NCBI GenBank assembly: GCA_041390865.1
Contig: JAWKPC010000015.1
Span: 1 to 64,000, forward strand
From: JAUIIK01 sp041390865
GTDB lineage: Bacteria; Chloroflexota; Chloroflexia; Thermomicrobiales; CFX8
DNA: 64,000 bases
Direction: 5' to 3'
The stretch's first letter is position 1; the number at the start of each line of letters is the position of its first letter. Position numbers and translations under genes: made by a program. Positions 56,027 to 64,000 of this stretch are shown piece after piece. The notes beneath the pieces were generated by a model, which ran no database searches, had not been told where the DNA came from, and saw only the letters and a program-made list of their open reading frames with translations.

Positions 56027-57439
56027 ATGGCAAGCGGTTCCGCTGGAGAAACGAACTTCCGCATCGCCCGGGATTCGCTCGGGGAGATGCAGGTGCCCGA
56101 GGATGTCCACTACGGTGCCAGCACGATGCGCGCATCGATCAACTTCCCGATTAGCGGGATCCGGTTTCCGCGCCGCTTCGTCCGAGCGCTCGGCCAGATC
56201 AAAGGCGCTGCAGCCAGAACGAACGCCGATCTCGGTTTGCTCGATGAGAAGTTGGCGACCGCTATCCAGCAAGCAGCACGCGAAGTCGCTGACGGATCGC
56301 TCGACGACCAGTTCGTCCTCGATATTTTCCAGACCGGATCCGGCACGTCGACGAACACCAACGCCAATGAGGTCATCGCGTCGCGCGCCAACGAGATTCT
56401 CGGCCAGGCGCGGGGGCTGACCAGCCCGGTCCATCCGAACGATCACGTAAACATGGGCCAGTCCAGCAACGACGTGATCCCTTCGGCGATGCACCTTGCC
56501 GCGCTCAGCGCGATCCACGAGGATCTCCTGCCGGCTATCCACCACATCGAGAACGCGCTGAAAGCAAAGTCTGACGAATTGATGCCAGTCATCAAGACCG
56601 GCCGAACCCACCTTCAGGACGCGACCCCGATCCGGCTCGGTCAGGAGTTTCTTGGCTACGCAGGGCAGTTCGAGCTCGGGCGCCGCCGCCTGCGAGGAGC
56701 GATCGAGGAATTGCGCGAGATCGCCCTCGGCGGCACGGCCGTCGGTACGGGCATCAACACCCATCCCGAGTTCTCCAAGCGCGTCTGCGAACTTCTCAGC
56801 GAGTGGAACGACTTCGAGATAGCCGAATCGCCGCATCACTTCCAGGCCCAGGGAACGATCGACAGCGTCGTCGCGACAAGCGGCGCACTGAAGACGATCG
56901 CCGTGAGCGTCACGAAGGTCGCCAACGACATTCGCTGGCTCGGGTCAGGACCTCGCGCCGGCCTTGGAGAGATCGAACTGCCGGCCGTTCAGCCAGGCTC
57001 GTCGATCATGCCGGGCAAGATCAATCCGGTTATTGCCGAGTCGGCAGCGATGGTGGCGGCTCAGGTCATCGGGAACGATGCGACGATCACGATTGCCGGA
57101 GCCTCCGGAAACTTCGAGCTGAATGTCATGCTACCCGTCGCCGCCTATAACCTACTGCAATCGATCGAGCTTCTGGCCAATACCTGCGTGAATCTGACGG
57201 ATCGCTGCATCAGCGGGATCAAGGCGACCAGCCAGGGCCCGGACATGGTCGAACGCGGATTGATGATCGGAACGGCCCTCGCGCCGGTCATCGGCTACGA
57301 CGCCGCGGCCGACATCGCCAAAACCGCCGCGGCAAGCGGCCGGACAATACGCGAAGTTGCCCGGCAGAAGACGGACCTCACCGACGAGCAGCTCGACGAG
57401 ATCCTCGATCCGGCCCAGATGACGGAACCATCGGCCTGA
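56027..57439 (+). CDS. fumC: Fumarate hydratase, class II
   Basis: A 470-residue enzyme of the fumarase/aspartase family that hydrates fumarate to malate in the TCA cycle. The signature GSSIMPGKINPV (about 325-336) with the mobile-loop Ser is present. GSGTSTNTNANEV (about 104-116) and TGRTHLQDATPI (about 190-201) form the rest of the site. Aspartase would not carry the same HLQDATPI context. Length and layout are normal. It begins 100 bp after ctaG with SD AAGGAA, and may be separately transcribed. Confidence 0.94.
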   Translation: MASGSAGETNFRIARDSLGEMQVPEDVHYGASTMRASINFPISGIRFPRRFVRALGQIKGAAARTNADLGLLDEKLATAIQQAAREVADGSLDDQFVLDIFQTGSGTSTNTNANEVIASRANEILGQARGLTSPVHPNDHVNMGQSSNDVIPSAMHLAALSAIHEDLLPAIHHIENALKAKSDELMPVIKTGRTHLQDATPIRLGQEFLGYAGQFELGRRRLRGAIEELREIALGGTAVGTGINTHPEFSKRVCELLSEWNDFEIAESPHHFQAQGTIDSVVATSGALKTIAVSVTKVANDIRWLGSGPRAGLGEIELPAVQPGSSIMPGKINPVIAESAAMVAAQVIGNDATITIAGASGNFELNVMLPVAAYNLLQSIELLANTCVNLTDRCISGIKATSQGPDMVERGLMIGTALAPVIGYDAAADIAKTAAASGRTIREVARQKTDLTDEQLDEILDPAQMTEPSA

Positions 57440-57555
57440 CGGCTCTGCCTTTGTGTGGCGCGACGCAGCTACAGGAACGTGGATTGGTTCGTGTTCATTG
57501 ACGCGATGGGTCACCGGCTCAATGGGTTGAACAGCGGCGCAGGAATGCGAGCCGG

Positions 57556-58299
57556 TCAGGCGGCCGCGCCACCGAACTCACGAAGACAGACGATCACGCC
57601 GGAACGGCTAATCGAGATGATGTCGTTGTCTTCGATGAGATTGGCCGACGAGAGCTGATCGATGTGATCGGACGCGGCCTCGAACTCCCGACCCGTCGGG
57701 GCATGCTGCAACTGACCGCTATCGTGGCGCACCTTATAGGGCCGGTAGACGAAGCTGTTCGTCGGCTGCTTCTGGATACACTCCCACATCTGCCGCAGCA
57801 CCTCGTATGCCGGGGGCGACAATAGCGGGACCGGGGGTTCGATACCGAACGCAGCCAAGCGCAGTCTCTCCGGCAGCGCCCCGAGCGTGAGGTCGATGTC
57901 GTGCTTCTTCATGCACAGCGGGCAGGACAGCTCGACGCCGACGATAACCCCATCGAGCATGCATAGCGTTCCGATTTCCTCGCCGCATGTCTCGCAGTAC
58001 CACGCCTCATGGTGGATCATGTAGTCCTCGACCATCCAGGGCATGCGGCGATAGGGCAGATAGGTCCGATTGCCGTCGACCTTACAGGTCGCGCCAAGCT
58101 GGACTCGCGCGTCGATGTCGGTTGTGCGGTTGATCTGGATCAGCGTTCGGCCATTACAGTCACACGAGTACCCACCAAGGATCGCCTCTTCGAATCCGTA
58201 GGGGTCGTCTACCCGGGCGACGATCCAGTCGCCGGAAGACTGAAGCCTGGGTAGTCGCCGCGTCAGTGGACCGGTCGCTCGTGTCTTGATCGCGCTCAT
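57556..58299 (-). CDS. Unknown protein with central zinc-ribbon
   Basis: A 247-residue cytoplasmic protein. The start is set at 58299 (MSAIKTR), with GGAG six bases upstream; the open frame continues upstream without a site. Two CxxC pairs, WYCETCG and SCPLCMKK, 28 residues apart, form a likely zinc ribbon. An earlier CDCNG and ATCK pair may form part of the same or another site. The C-terminal half has a helical PPAYEVLRQMWECI segment and no recognised fold. The protein could bind nucleic acid, but nothing proves it. It is divergent from the amidase gene. Confidence 0.65.
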   Translation of the reverse strand: MSAIKTRATGPLTRRLPRLQSSGDWIVARVDDPYGFEEAILGGYSCDCNGRTLIQINRTTDIDARVQLGATCKVDGNRTYLPYRRMPWMVEDYMIHHEAWYCETCGEEIGTLCMLDGVIVGVELSCPLCMKKHDIDLTLGALPERLRLAAFGIEPPVPLLSPPAYEVLRQMWECIQKQPTNSFVYRPYKVRHDSGQLQHAPTGREFEAASDHIDQLSSANLIEDNDIISISRSGVIVCLREFGGAAA

Positions 58300-58605
58300 G
58301 CTGTACTCCGAGATCGTGGGCGTAACTGGTGCGGAAGCACCGCGGTTAGGCTTTTCGTTTGCTCCTCGATCATAGGGGTTGCCCGCCAGCATGGTGAGGT
58401 GCCCCGGTCATATTTCGGCTTGTCCATTTGTACGACCTGAATCGTCCTGGATAGACATCTGTCCTTTGACAGCGTTCTCTAACCGGTCTAGTCTGGCGGA
58501 TGATTTTCGATAAGCAGGTATGGAATGAGGTACGGCCTATGGTCATGTGACCGTCGGGACCTTATCTCGGCGATGCGTCATTTACGTTATGGGAGAGGAA
58601 CACCA

Positions 58606-60243
58606 ATGAGTTTCCGAAGCAATCGCGTCAGCAGGCGCGACGTCTTGAAGGCTGGAGCGGTCGCCGCAGCGGGGGCAGCGGCATTGAGCGTCGGAGGCGT
58701 CGCCCGGGGATCAACGCCATACGGCGGACATTTCTCTCCGCACGCGGATGCACTGGAAGAAACGTCGATCGCAGAACTCCAGGCCCGCATGGAATCCGGA
58801 GAGCTCACCTCTCGCCAGCTTGTCGGGATGTACCTGGAGCGCATCCACGCCCTGGACAAGAACGGGCCGATGTTGAACTCCGTCATCGAACTCAACCCCG
58901 ACGCCTTGCAGATCGCGACCGAGATGGACAGGGAACGCGCCGATGGCAACGTTCGCGGTCCGCTTCACGGCATTCCAATCGCGATCAAAGACAACATCGA
59001 CACCGGCGACAAGATGAACACGCGGGCCGGATCGCTCGCTCTCGTCGACTCCCGGCCGCTACAGGACGCGACCGTTGCCGCGAAGCTCCGGGAGGCCGGC
59101 GCGATCATCATCGCCAAGCTCGGGCTGAGCGAATGGGCAAATTTCCGCGGCAACAACTCGTCGAGCGGCTGGAGCGCCGTCGGAGGGCAGGTCCGCAACC
59201 CGTACATCATCGACCGCAACCCGTGCGGTTCCAGCTCTGGCTCGGGTACTGCCGCGTCGGCCAGTCTCGTCGCCGCAACGCTCGGAACCGAGACGGACGG
59301 CTCGATCGTCTGCCCGTCGAACAACTGCGGCCTGGTCGGCATCAAGCCGACCGTTGGACTCACCAGCCGCGCCGGAGTGATCCCGATTTCCCATACCCAG
59401 GACACCATCGGCCCGATGGCGCGCACTGTCGCCGATGCAGCGGCCGTGCTGACAGCTATCGCCGGGGCTGACGATCGTGATCCTGCGACCGACGACGCCC
59501 AGAACGTCAGCGATGATTACACCCAGTTTCTGAACCCTGAAGGACTGGGCGGGGCGCGTATCGGCGTCGCGCGCGAACTCTTCGGGTTCAGCCAGGAAGC
59601 CGACCGGGTGATGGCCGACGCGATCCAGGCGATGGCCGACGCCGGGGCGACGATCGTTGACCCGATCACGCTGCCAAACCTTGAGGAGATCAACGAGAGC
59701 GGCGCGGAGTTTCAGGTGCTCCTCTACGAGTTCGGGCCAGATCTGGAAGCCTATCTCGCCGGGCGCACGGCCAACTCGCCGAAGACTCTGGCCGATATTG
59801 TCGCGTTCAACAACGCCCATTCGGGCGTCGAACTGAAGTGGTTCGGGCAGGAGCTCATGGAGATCTCGGCCTCGCTGCCCGGCCTCGACGATCCGGACTA
59901 TCTCGAGTTCCTCGAGATCAGCCGCGACGGCTCGCGTGCCCAGATCAACGAAGCGTTGGAGGAGAATGATCTGGATGCGATCATCGCGCCAACCGGCTCT
60001 CCGGCCTGGCCGATCGACCTGATCAATGGCGACCATTTCCTCGGCGGGAGTTCGTCGCCGGCTGCCCGCGCCGGTTATCCGCTGGTGACCGTCCCGGCCG
60101 GCTACGTCTACGGGCTGCCGGTTGGCGTCACGTTCATGGGTCGAGCCTGGGATGAGGGAACGCTTATCACCCTGGCATCCGGGTTCGAAGCGGTGACACA
60201 AGTGCGCCAGGCCCCGCACTTCCTCTCGACCCACAACTGGTAG
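58606..60243 (+). CDS. Tat-exported amidase (amidase signature family)
   Basis: A 545-residue amidohydrolase. The start is at ATG 58606 behind GAGAGG. The N-terminus SRRDVLKAG is a Tat signal with a hydrophobic Ala-rich core, so the folded enzyme is exported. The catalytic triad is Lys128 (IAIKDN), the cis-Ser in CGSSSGSG, and nucleophile Ser233 (ETDGSIVCPSN). The chain is more like peptide or aryl amidases than GatA. It would hydrolyse extracytoplasmic amides, but the substrate is unknown. It ends before a strong hairpin terminator, as a single-gene unit. Confidence 0.9.
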   Translation: MSFRSNRVSRRDVLKAGAVAAAGAAALSVGGVARGSTPYGGHFSPHADALEETSIAELQARMESGELTSRQLVGMYLERIHALDKNGPMLNSVIELNPDALQIATEMDRERADGNVRGPLHGIPIAIKDNIDTGDKMNTRAGSLALVDSRPLQDATVAAKLREAGAIIIAKLGLSEWANFRGNNSSSGWSAVGGQVRNPYIIDRNPCGSSSGSGTAASASLVAATLGTETDGSIVCPSNNCGLVGIKPTVGLTSRAGVIPISHTQDTIGPMARTVADAAAVLTAIAGADDRDPATDDAQNVSDDYTQFLNPEGLGGARIGVARELFGFSQEADRVMADAIQAMADAGATIVDPITLPNLEEINESGAEFQVLLYEFGPDLEAYLAGRTANSPKTLADIVAFNNAHSGVELKWFGQELMEISASLPGLDDPDYLEFLEISRDGSRAQINEALEENDLDAIIAPTGSPAWPIDLINGDHFLGGSSSPAARAGYPLVTVPAGYVYGLPVGVTFMGRAWDEGTLITLASGFEAVTQVRQAPHFLSTHNW

Positions 60244-60262
60244 CCGCATCATTCGGCAAAGC

Positions 60263-60298
60263 AACGCCCCTTCCTTGAAACGAGGAAGGGGCGTTTTG
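60263..60298 (+). terminator. Intrinsic terminator after amidase gene
   Basis: AACGCCCCTTCCT (60263-60275) pairs perfectly with 60283-60295 around a TGAAACG loop, followed by TTGG. The 13-bp stem is 20 bases past the stop codon. Confidence 0.85.
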
Positions 60299-61480
60299 GT
60301 GAGCTATTCAAGGCTGCTGAGAGAACGCGAAACCGAGCGGTGGCAGGGAGACGGACCGGGACAGAACGCGCCTATGATGAAGGCGTCTGATCATCCGGCG
60401 GTTGATGATCGCGGAGGGTGTAGGGTTGGGAGGATATGAACTCGCGCCAGAGCGAGCGTATCCAGTGCAACAGTGCCATCGCCCTCGGCCTCCTTGCAGC
60501 CGGTGGAGCCATCCGAATACCGTCCGCCTCGACGCGGTGCGAGTCTCCGGGATCACGGAATCGATGTACTCAAGAATAGCCGATGACACAATACTATCCT
60601 ATAGCACTCAGGTCGTGTTCGAGCCGGTCATTCGGTAACGACAGAGGTCGCGGTTGTCCCGGTTCGAGAGGAGATCCCGGCTGGACGAATCGAGCGATCA
60701 ACGTCCCCTGGTTCGCGTGGCCCCTGTTGATTGTCGGGATATACGATAGCCGCCTAATGGCGGGAGAAATAACGCCGCGCCCCCTCGGGCATCTTGCTTC
60801 CGAGGAGACGCGGCCCTGTATCAGTCACGCCCGTGCTTCGCAGCGCGAAAAATCTGAGTACAGATTCAGGAACTTGTATAGCGATGTAGTCGCTGCTGGA
60901 TGATGGGAGGCTGAGATTCAGACATCTGGTAGGAATCCGAAGATCTGAACTCGTCCCGAAGATTCTTGATCCAGCGAGAAATGACAGCCATGGTTCCGTC
61001 TCCTTACGGTCGGTTACGCCACTTGCTCCCCTGGTGGTGTCGGCGTCCATTCTCGCCACCAGGATCAACGCATCCGTGTGAATAAGGTTAGGAGACATGG
61101 AGCGGCCAGCGTGAGGGACGAAAGTGGCACTGAGGTATGTCCGTTCGTCAACACCCCAGGGCCATAGGTTTTCCGAGTTCGATCCAGACGCTGATCCCGA
61201 TCCTGCCTTCAGTGACATCTGCTTTCCATAATACGACTGTGATGGGACCGATTGACGAGCGCGCAGAACATCATTCAGACTGCGTCCTTGCCGCCTGCCA
61301 GTTCAACTACTTCCGGAAAGTCCCGGCGATAGTTCCCAACACCGGAAGAATGGAGACATGCATCCCGTTCCAGCGTCACGACTGGTGAAGGAGCACCACG
61401 CCGTTATCGGCGGACGCAATCAATGCAGTGAAAAGAAGAACCGGAGAAGGGACCGTCGACCGTGCAAGGCCATGCATGTT
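60299..61480. other. 1.2-kb gap without a clear protein gene
   Basis: Many short ORFs exist on both strands, but none has family resemblance and most lack ribosome sites. The one exception is a 41-codon ORF on the minus strand, listed separately. No tRNA, rRNA or insertion sequence is visible. The codon pattern of the largest ORF (about 60754-61218, minus) is unlike the flanking genes. The region may be old, decayed coding DNA or may hold regulatory RNA; nothing was recognised. Confidence 0.4.
60866..60991 (-). CDS. Possible 41-residue protein with strong ribosome site
   Basis: The ORF starts MAVISRWIKNLRDEF and ends HRYTSS. AAGGAG lies nine bases before the ATG on the minus strand, within GTAAGGAGACGGAACC, a near-ideal initiation region in an otherwise empty gap. 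The peptide is polar with an amphipathic N-terminal helix and no signal peptide. No family is recognised, and no maturation genes are nearby. It could be a real small protein, a leader peptide, or chance. Confidence 0.35.
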   Translation of the reverse strand: MAVISRWIKNLRDEFRSSDSYQMSESQPPIIQQRLHRYTSS

Positions 61481-61693
61481 TTACCGGTGCTCTTTGTCTT
61501 TCCGTTCCTCGGACAAAGCAACGCCGATCGCGACGCCGATCGAGATGCCTATCCCGACACCGAGCGCCAGATTTCCCAGCGCGAGACCCATTACCGCGCC
61601 GAGCCCGACTCCGAGCACAATCGCCGCTCCAAGGTCAAACGGTTTGCGTTTCGACTTATCGGATTTGCTGGTCTGATCCGGTCTATCGCTCAC
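61481..61693 (-). CDS. 70-residue glycine-zipper membrane mini-protein, GTG start
   Basis: A short protein with a basic N-terminus (TSKSDKSKRKPFD). It has two Gly/Ala-rich hydrophobic segments (AAIVLGVGLGAVMGLALG and LGVGIGISIGVAIGVAL) separated by Asn, and a charged tail. It starts with GTG at 61693 behind GGGGAGAC. The pattern is of a glycine-zipper hairpin in the membrane, as in some small stress or pore-like proteins. It is downstream of the GMC dehydrogenase, where a cytochrome c subunit might be expected. A link is not shown. No family is recognised. Confidence 0.6.
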   Translation of the reverse strand: MSDRPDQTSKSDKSKRKPFDLGAAIVLGVGLGAVMGLALGNLALGVGIGISIGVAIGVALSEERKDKEHR

Positions 61694-61756
61694 GGTCGTC
61701 TCCCCGCGTGTCCAGCGGCGCTCCTGAACAAGTCTACGACTGGCTACTGAATTTCA

Positions 61757-61767
61757 GGGGGGGGGGG
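61757..61767. repeat. Run of eleven G residues
   Basis: A G11 tract on the plus strand lies between the dehydrogenase stop (61793) and the GTG of the 70-residue gene (61693). For that gene it is a C11 run about 65 bases upstream of the start. Length could vary by slippage, so it may tune promoter spacing, or it may be an assembly or sequencing artefact. Confidence 0.7.
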
Positions 61768-61792
61768 TGAGCATAGCGCCGCACACATCCAT

Positions 61793-63556
61793 CTACTCGA
61801 GCAGTTCCTCCGGATCATCAAAGTAGCGGTCGACCATCGCGTCGCCGGTGCGGTAGGCGAGCGCGGCCAGCGTATCGGTCGGGTTCGCGCCGGCATTCTG
61901 GGGATAGAGCGCGGCGCCGGCGACGAAGACATTCGGCGTATCCCAGACCTGTCCATAGCTGTTCGTCACCGAGTTGCCGGGGTCGGTACCCATGATCGCG
62001 CCGCCATTAATGTGCGTGCTCTGGTAGTCATGCACGTTGTAGGGGCCGAGCTCTTCGGTGACGCTCATATTCGACGGCCCCATCGCCTCCATGATCTCCG
62101 CGCAACGCTGGGCCATGAAGCGATAGAGATTCCTCTCATTCGGCCCGAAGTCCAGCGTCAACCGAAGAAGCGGCATACCGTAGACATCTTTGTAGGTCGG
62201 ATCGAGATCCATGAAGTTGAAGTCATAGGACATGAACGCCCCCTCGATCGTGATCGGAACGAAGTTGTCCCAGTTTCGCCGGAGCGTCTCTTTCCACTCC
62301 TGACCCCACTTCTTGCCATCGCCGATCGGAAGCGAACCGACCGATGTTACCGGCTCGCGCTCGCCGATGGTCGAGAAGATCGACGCGCCGTCGATGAAAT
62401 CCAGGTCACTGTGATCGAAGTTGTCGTTGTAGAAGTCGTGCAGCGCCGTCTGGGTACTGGTGTTCCCCATATAGAGGTTGAAGCGGCGGTTGTCGAAGGT
62501 ACCGAGCACCGGGCTCTGCCAGATCTGGTGGGTCAGGTTGCGGCCGACCATGTCCCGCGAGTTGCCAATCCCCTGGGGATGGTCGCTGCTTCGCGACACA
62601 AGCAGCAGCTTGACATTCGTCATCGTGTATCCGGTCAGCAAGACGACGTCGGCCGGCTGGAACTGCTCGCTGCCCTGATCATCGACGAATATCACCCCGG
62701 TCGCCAGCCCGTCGGCACCGGTCACCACCCGTTTGACGTGGGCATTTGGCCGGATCTGATAGCGGCCCGTCTTGAGCGCCTGGGGAATGTGCGTCGTCTG
62801 GGGGCTGCTCTTCGCGTCTACCTCGCAACCGAATCGCGTGCAGAAGCCGCAGTAGAGGCAGCCGGAACGGACGTTGCCGAACGGGTCGGTGTAGGCGCGA
62901 GAGAGGATTCCAGAGGGATGGGGATACGGATGATAGCCCAGCTCCTCAGATGCCTCCGCAAACATCAGCGATGGGATGTTACGCGCCAGTGGCGGATTCG
63001 GATAGGGGCGCGAAAACGGCGGAGCAAAGGGATTACCGCCCGGGACGATCTCGCCGTTCAGGTTGCCGACCTGCCCGGAAGAACCGATGTCCCAGTCGAA
63101 AGCCGTAAAATACGGCTCCAGTTCCTCGTAGGTAACCGGCCAGTCCTGAATGGCCGAGCCTTCCGGAAGAATATCCTCGCCGTACTTTTCAACGTAGTGA
63201 CTCCGGAGATTGAAGTCGGTCGGGGTGAAGCGGTAGAGCTGCCCGGACCAGTGAATCGCCGCACCTCCCACGCCCTGCCCCGGGTGAAATGAGCCGTACT
63301 TGCGGATAGGGAGCGAGGGCGCCTGGACGTTCGGACGCCAGCTCCAGGTTTCAGAGCTGAGCGGGTACATCATCGCCTTACGAACCGAGTAGCGAATGGA
63401 ATCGTGGTTGTGATCGAAATCGGGGTTCGCCCAGCGAGACGGCCCCTGCTCGATCGACGAGACACGGTAGCCGGCCTCGGTCAGTTTCCAGGCGAGGATC
63501 GCCGCCGTCCAACCAGCGCCGACGGTAACGACATCAACTTTCTCGAGCGTCTTCAA
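61793..63556 (-). CDS. GMC-family dehydrogenase, large subunit of gluconate/sorbitol-type dehydrogenase
   Basis: A 587-residue FAD flavoprotein. The dinucleotide motif is VGAGWTAAILAWKL (about 12-25). The second family signature is QGVGGAAIHWSGQLYRF (about 95-111), and the C-terminal active-site His and Asn lie in THINGGAIMG and AGANPTDTLAAL. A Cys cluster, GCLYCGFCTRFGC (about 233-245), lies mid-protein. Similar clusters in bacterial FAD-dependent glucose dehydrogenase hold an Fe-S centre, so one may be present here by inference. It works with the small subunit just upstream, whose gene overlaps by 23 bases. No cytochrome c subunit follows. The native substrate is unknown (gluconate, glucose, sorbitol or similar). 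Confidence 0.88.
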   Translation of the reverse strand: MKTLEKVDVVTVGAGWTAAILAWKLTEAGYRVSSIEQGPSRWANPDFDHNHDSIRYSVRKAMMYPLSSETWSWRPNVQAPSLPIRKYGSFHPGQGVGGAAIHWSGQLYRFTPTDFNLRSHYVEKYGEDILPEGSAIQDWPVTYEELEPYFTAFDWDIGSSGQVGNLNGEIVPGGNPFAPPFSRPYPNPPLARNIPSLMFAEASEELGYHPYPHPSGILSRAYTDPFGNVRSGCLYCGFCTRFGCEVDAKSSPQTTHIPQALKTGRYQIRPNAHVKRVVTGADGLATGVIFVDDQGSEQFQPADVVLLTGYTMTNVKLLLVSRSSDHPQGIGNSRDMVGRNLTHQIWQSPVLGTFDNRRFNLYMGNTSTQTALHDFYNDNFDHSDLDFIDGASIFSTIGEREPVTSVGSLPIGDGKKWGQEWKETLRRNWDNFVPITIEGAFMSYDFNFMDLDPTYKDVYGMPLLRLTLDFGPNERNLYRFMAQRCAEIMEAMGPSNMSVTEELGPYNVHDYQSTHINGGAIMGTDPGNSVTNSYGQVWDTPNVFVAGAALYPQNAGANPTDTLAALAYRTGDAMVDRYFDDPEELLE

Positions 63557-64000
63557 CGTTCACTCCCTGTAGGGTCGAAGGACCACATATCTGTTCGAGT
63601 AGCAGGCTCCGGACTTCGTCGTCATCGGAACCGCTGACCGGCCGGATGACGTTATCATGGGGTTCGCCGGGATGGAACTGATGCATCTCGATAATGCCCT
63701 GGGTCTGGTGCAGCAATCCCGATCCGTCGGTATGCATCTCTTCCGGCGTGTAGCCGCGTTGTGCGCCGGGATAGCCGATCAAACGCCAGCCGGCATAGTC
63801 CTGGTTTCCGCCATAGGCCGGATCACCGAAATAGCCCTGAATCGTGTGCTGACGAACGGTCTCGAAGAAATCCGAAGCCGACGGCTCGGTGAAGGTCGAG
63901 ATGTCATCGCCGTCCGCCATCATCGTCACGATCTCATCCTGCTCGTCCTCGGACAGGTCGGCGAACATCTCACCGTATTCGTTGTCGGCGAACGTGTTGA
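63534..64000 (-). CDS. Gluconate 2-dehydrogenase subunit 3 family protein, 5' partial
   Basis: The C-terminal 155 or so residues of the small (gamma) subunit of a membrane gluconate dehydrogenase-like complex; its start lies beyond the right edge. Family features are the segment LSEDEQDEIVTMMADGD followed by FFETVRQHTIQGYFGDPAYGGN and then WRLIGYPGAQRGYT, typical of Gluconate_2-dh3. The subunit is usually a Tat-linked chaperone for the large subunit export, since the GMC chain here has no signal. The stop overlaps the GMC gene start by 23 bases, so translation is coupled. Confidence 0.88.
   Translation of the reverse strand, partial: NTFADNEYGEMFADLSEDEQDEIVTMMADGDDISTFTEPSASDFFETVRQHTIQGYFGDPAYGGNQDYAGWRLIGYPGAQRGYTPEEMHTDGSGLLHQTQGIIEMHQFHPGEPHDNVIRPVSGSDDDEVRSLLLEQICGPSTLQGVNVEDARES

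Noticed and set aside
59059..60264. Minus-strand 401-codon ORF opposite the amidase
   Set aside because: It is a shadow of the amidase, whose catalytic residues are all present in the plus frame.
60754..61218. 154-codon minus-strand ORF in the 1.2-kb gap
   Set aside because: It has no ribosome site and Ser/Arg-rich composition unlike neighbours. It contradicts the well-initiated small ORF in an overlapping frame.

Overview
The window is about 64 kb of GC-rich, gene-dense bacterial chromosome. No rRNA, tRNA, CRISPR array, phage or intact IS was recognised. Several features point to a Gram-positive-type or monoderm-like lineage such as Chloroflexota (Thermomicrobia/Sphaerobacter-like), or a Thermus-like aerobic heterotroph: lipobox secretion signals, a caa3-type oxidase with the haem c fused to subunit II and a CtaG assembly factor, a Thermus-style 4-hydroxyphenylacetate hydroxylase, an F420/LLM-type oxidoreductase and very large LuxR-type ATPases. 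The taxonomic placement is inference from gene content only.

Layout. 1-7 kb: the C-terminal part of a membrane protein, a glycine betaine ABC importer (proX-proV-proW, minus strand, with a hairpin terminator after proX) and an unusual arginase-family protein. 7-17 kb: a secreted SH3/NlpC-P60 hydrolase (frameshifted), an AllA-like protein and a catabolic block for homoprotocatechuate/4-hydroxyphenylacetate. That block holds a DapA-like aldolase, a FAH-family enzyme, an HpaB hydroxylase, its flavin reductase and the HpaD ring-cleavage dioxygenase, followed by a Baeyer-Villiger-type monooxygenase. 17-26 kb: small membrane proteins, an unknown gene next to a WYL regulator, a 1297-residue secreted subtilase with ten Ig-like repeats, and a BBE-like flavoprotein. 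26-34 kb: two paralogous giant LuxR/ATPase regulators on either side of a broken acyl-CoA ligase, then a small cupin. 34-48.5 kb: a chemosensory operon. 48.8-50.7 kb: a FAH-family enzyme and an LLM-class oxidoreductase. 50.9-57.4 kb: caa3 cytochrome oxidase (II, I, III, IV), ctaG and fumC. 57.5-64 kb: a zinc-ribbon protein, a Tat-exported amidase, 1.2 kb without a clear gene, a glycine-zipper mini-protein, and a GMC dehydrogenase with its small subunit, which runs off the right edge.

The most distinctive region is the chemosensory operon: two CheY-like receivers, a PATAN/DUF4388-like protein, CheW, two chemoreceptors, a CheA hybrid of about 1,920 residues and a double-CheW protein, with no cheR or cheB. 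The CheA has three Hpt-like modules, the first of which lacks its histidine, and a roughly 830-residue acidic linker with recurring Phe-Trp motifs. The arrangement resembles Pil-Chp/alternative-function systems rather than flagellar chemotaxis.

Many reading-frame breaks (NlpC/P60, FAH, Uma2, hpaB, acyl-CoA ligase, LuxR HTH, CheA receiver) look like single-base losses or gains beside identical bases. The protein sequence is restored cleanly on both sides, so base-level sequence error must be considered before real gene decay.
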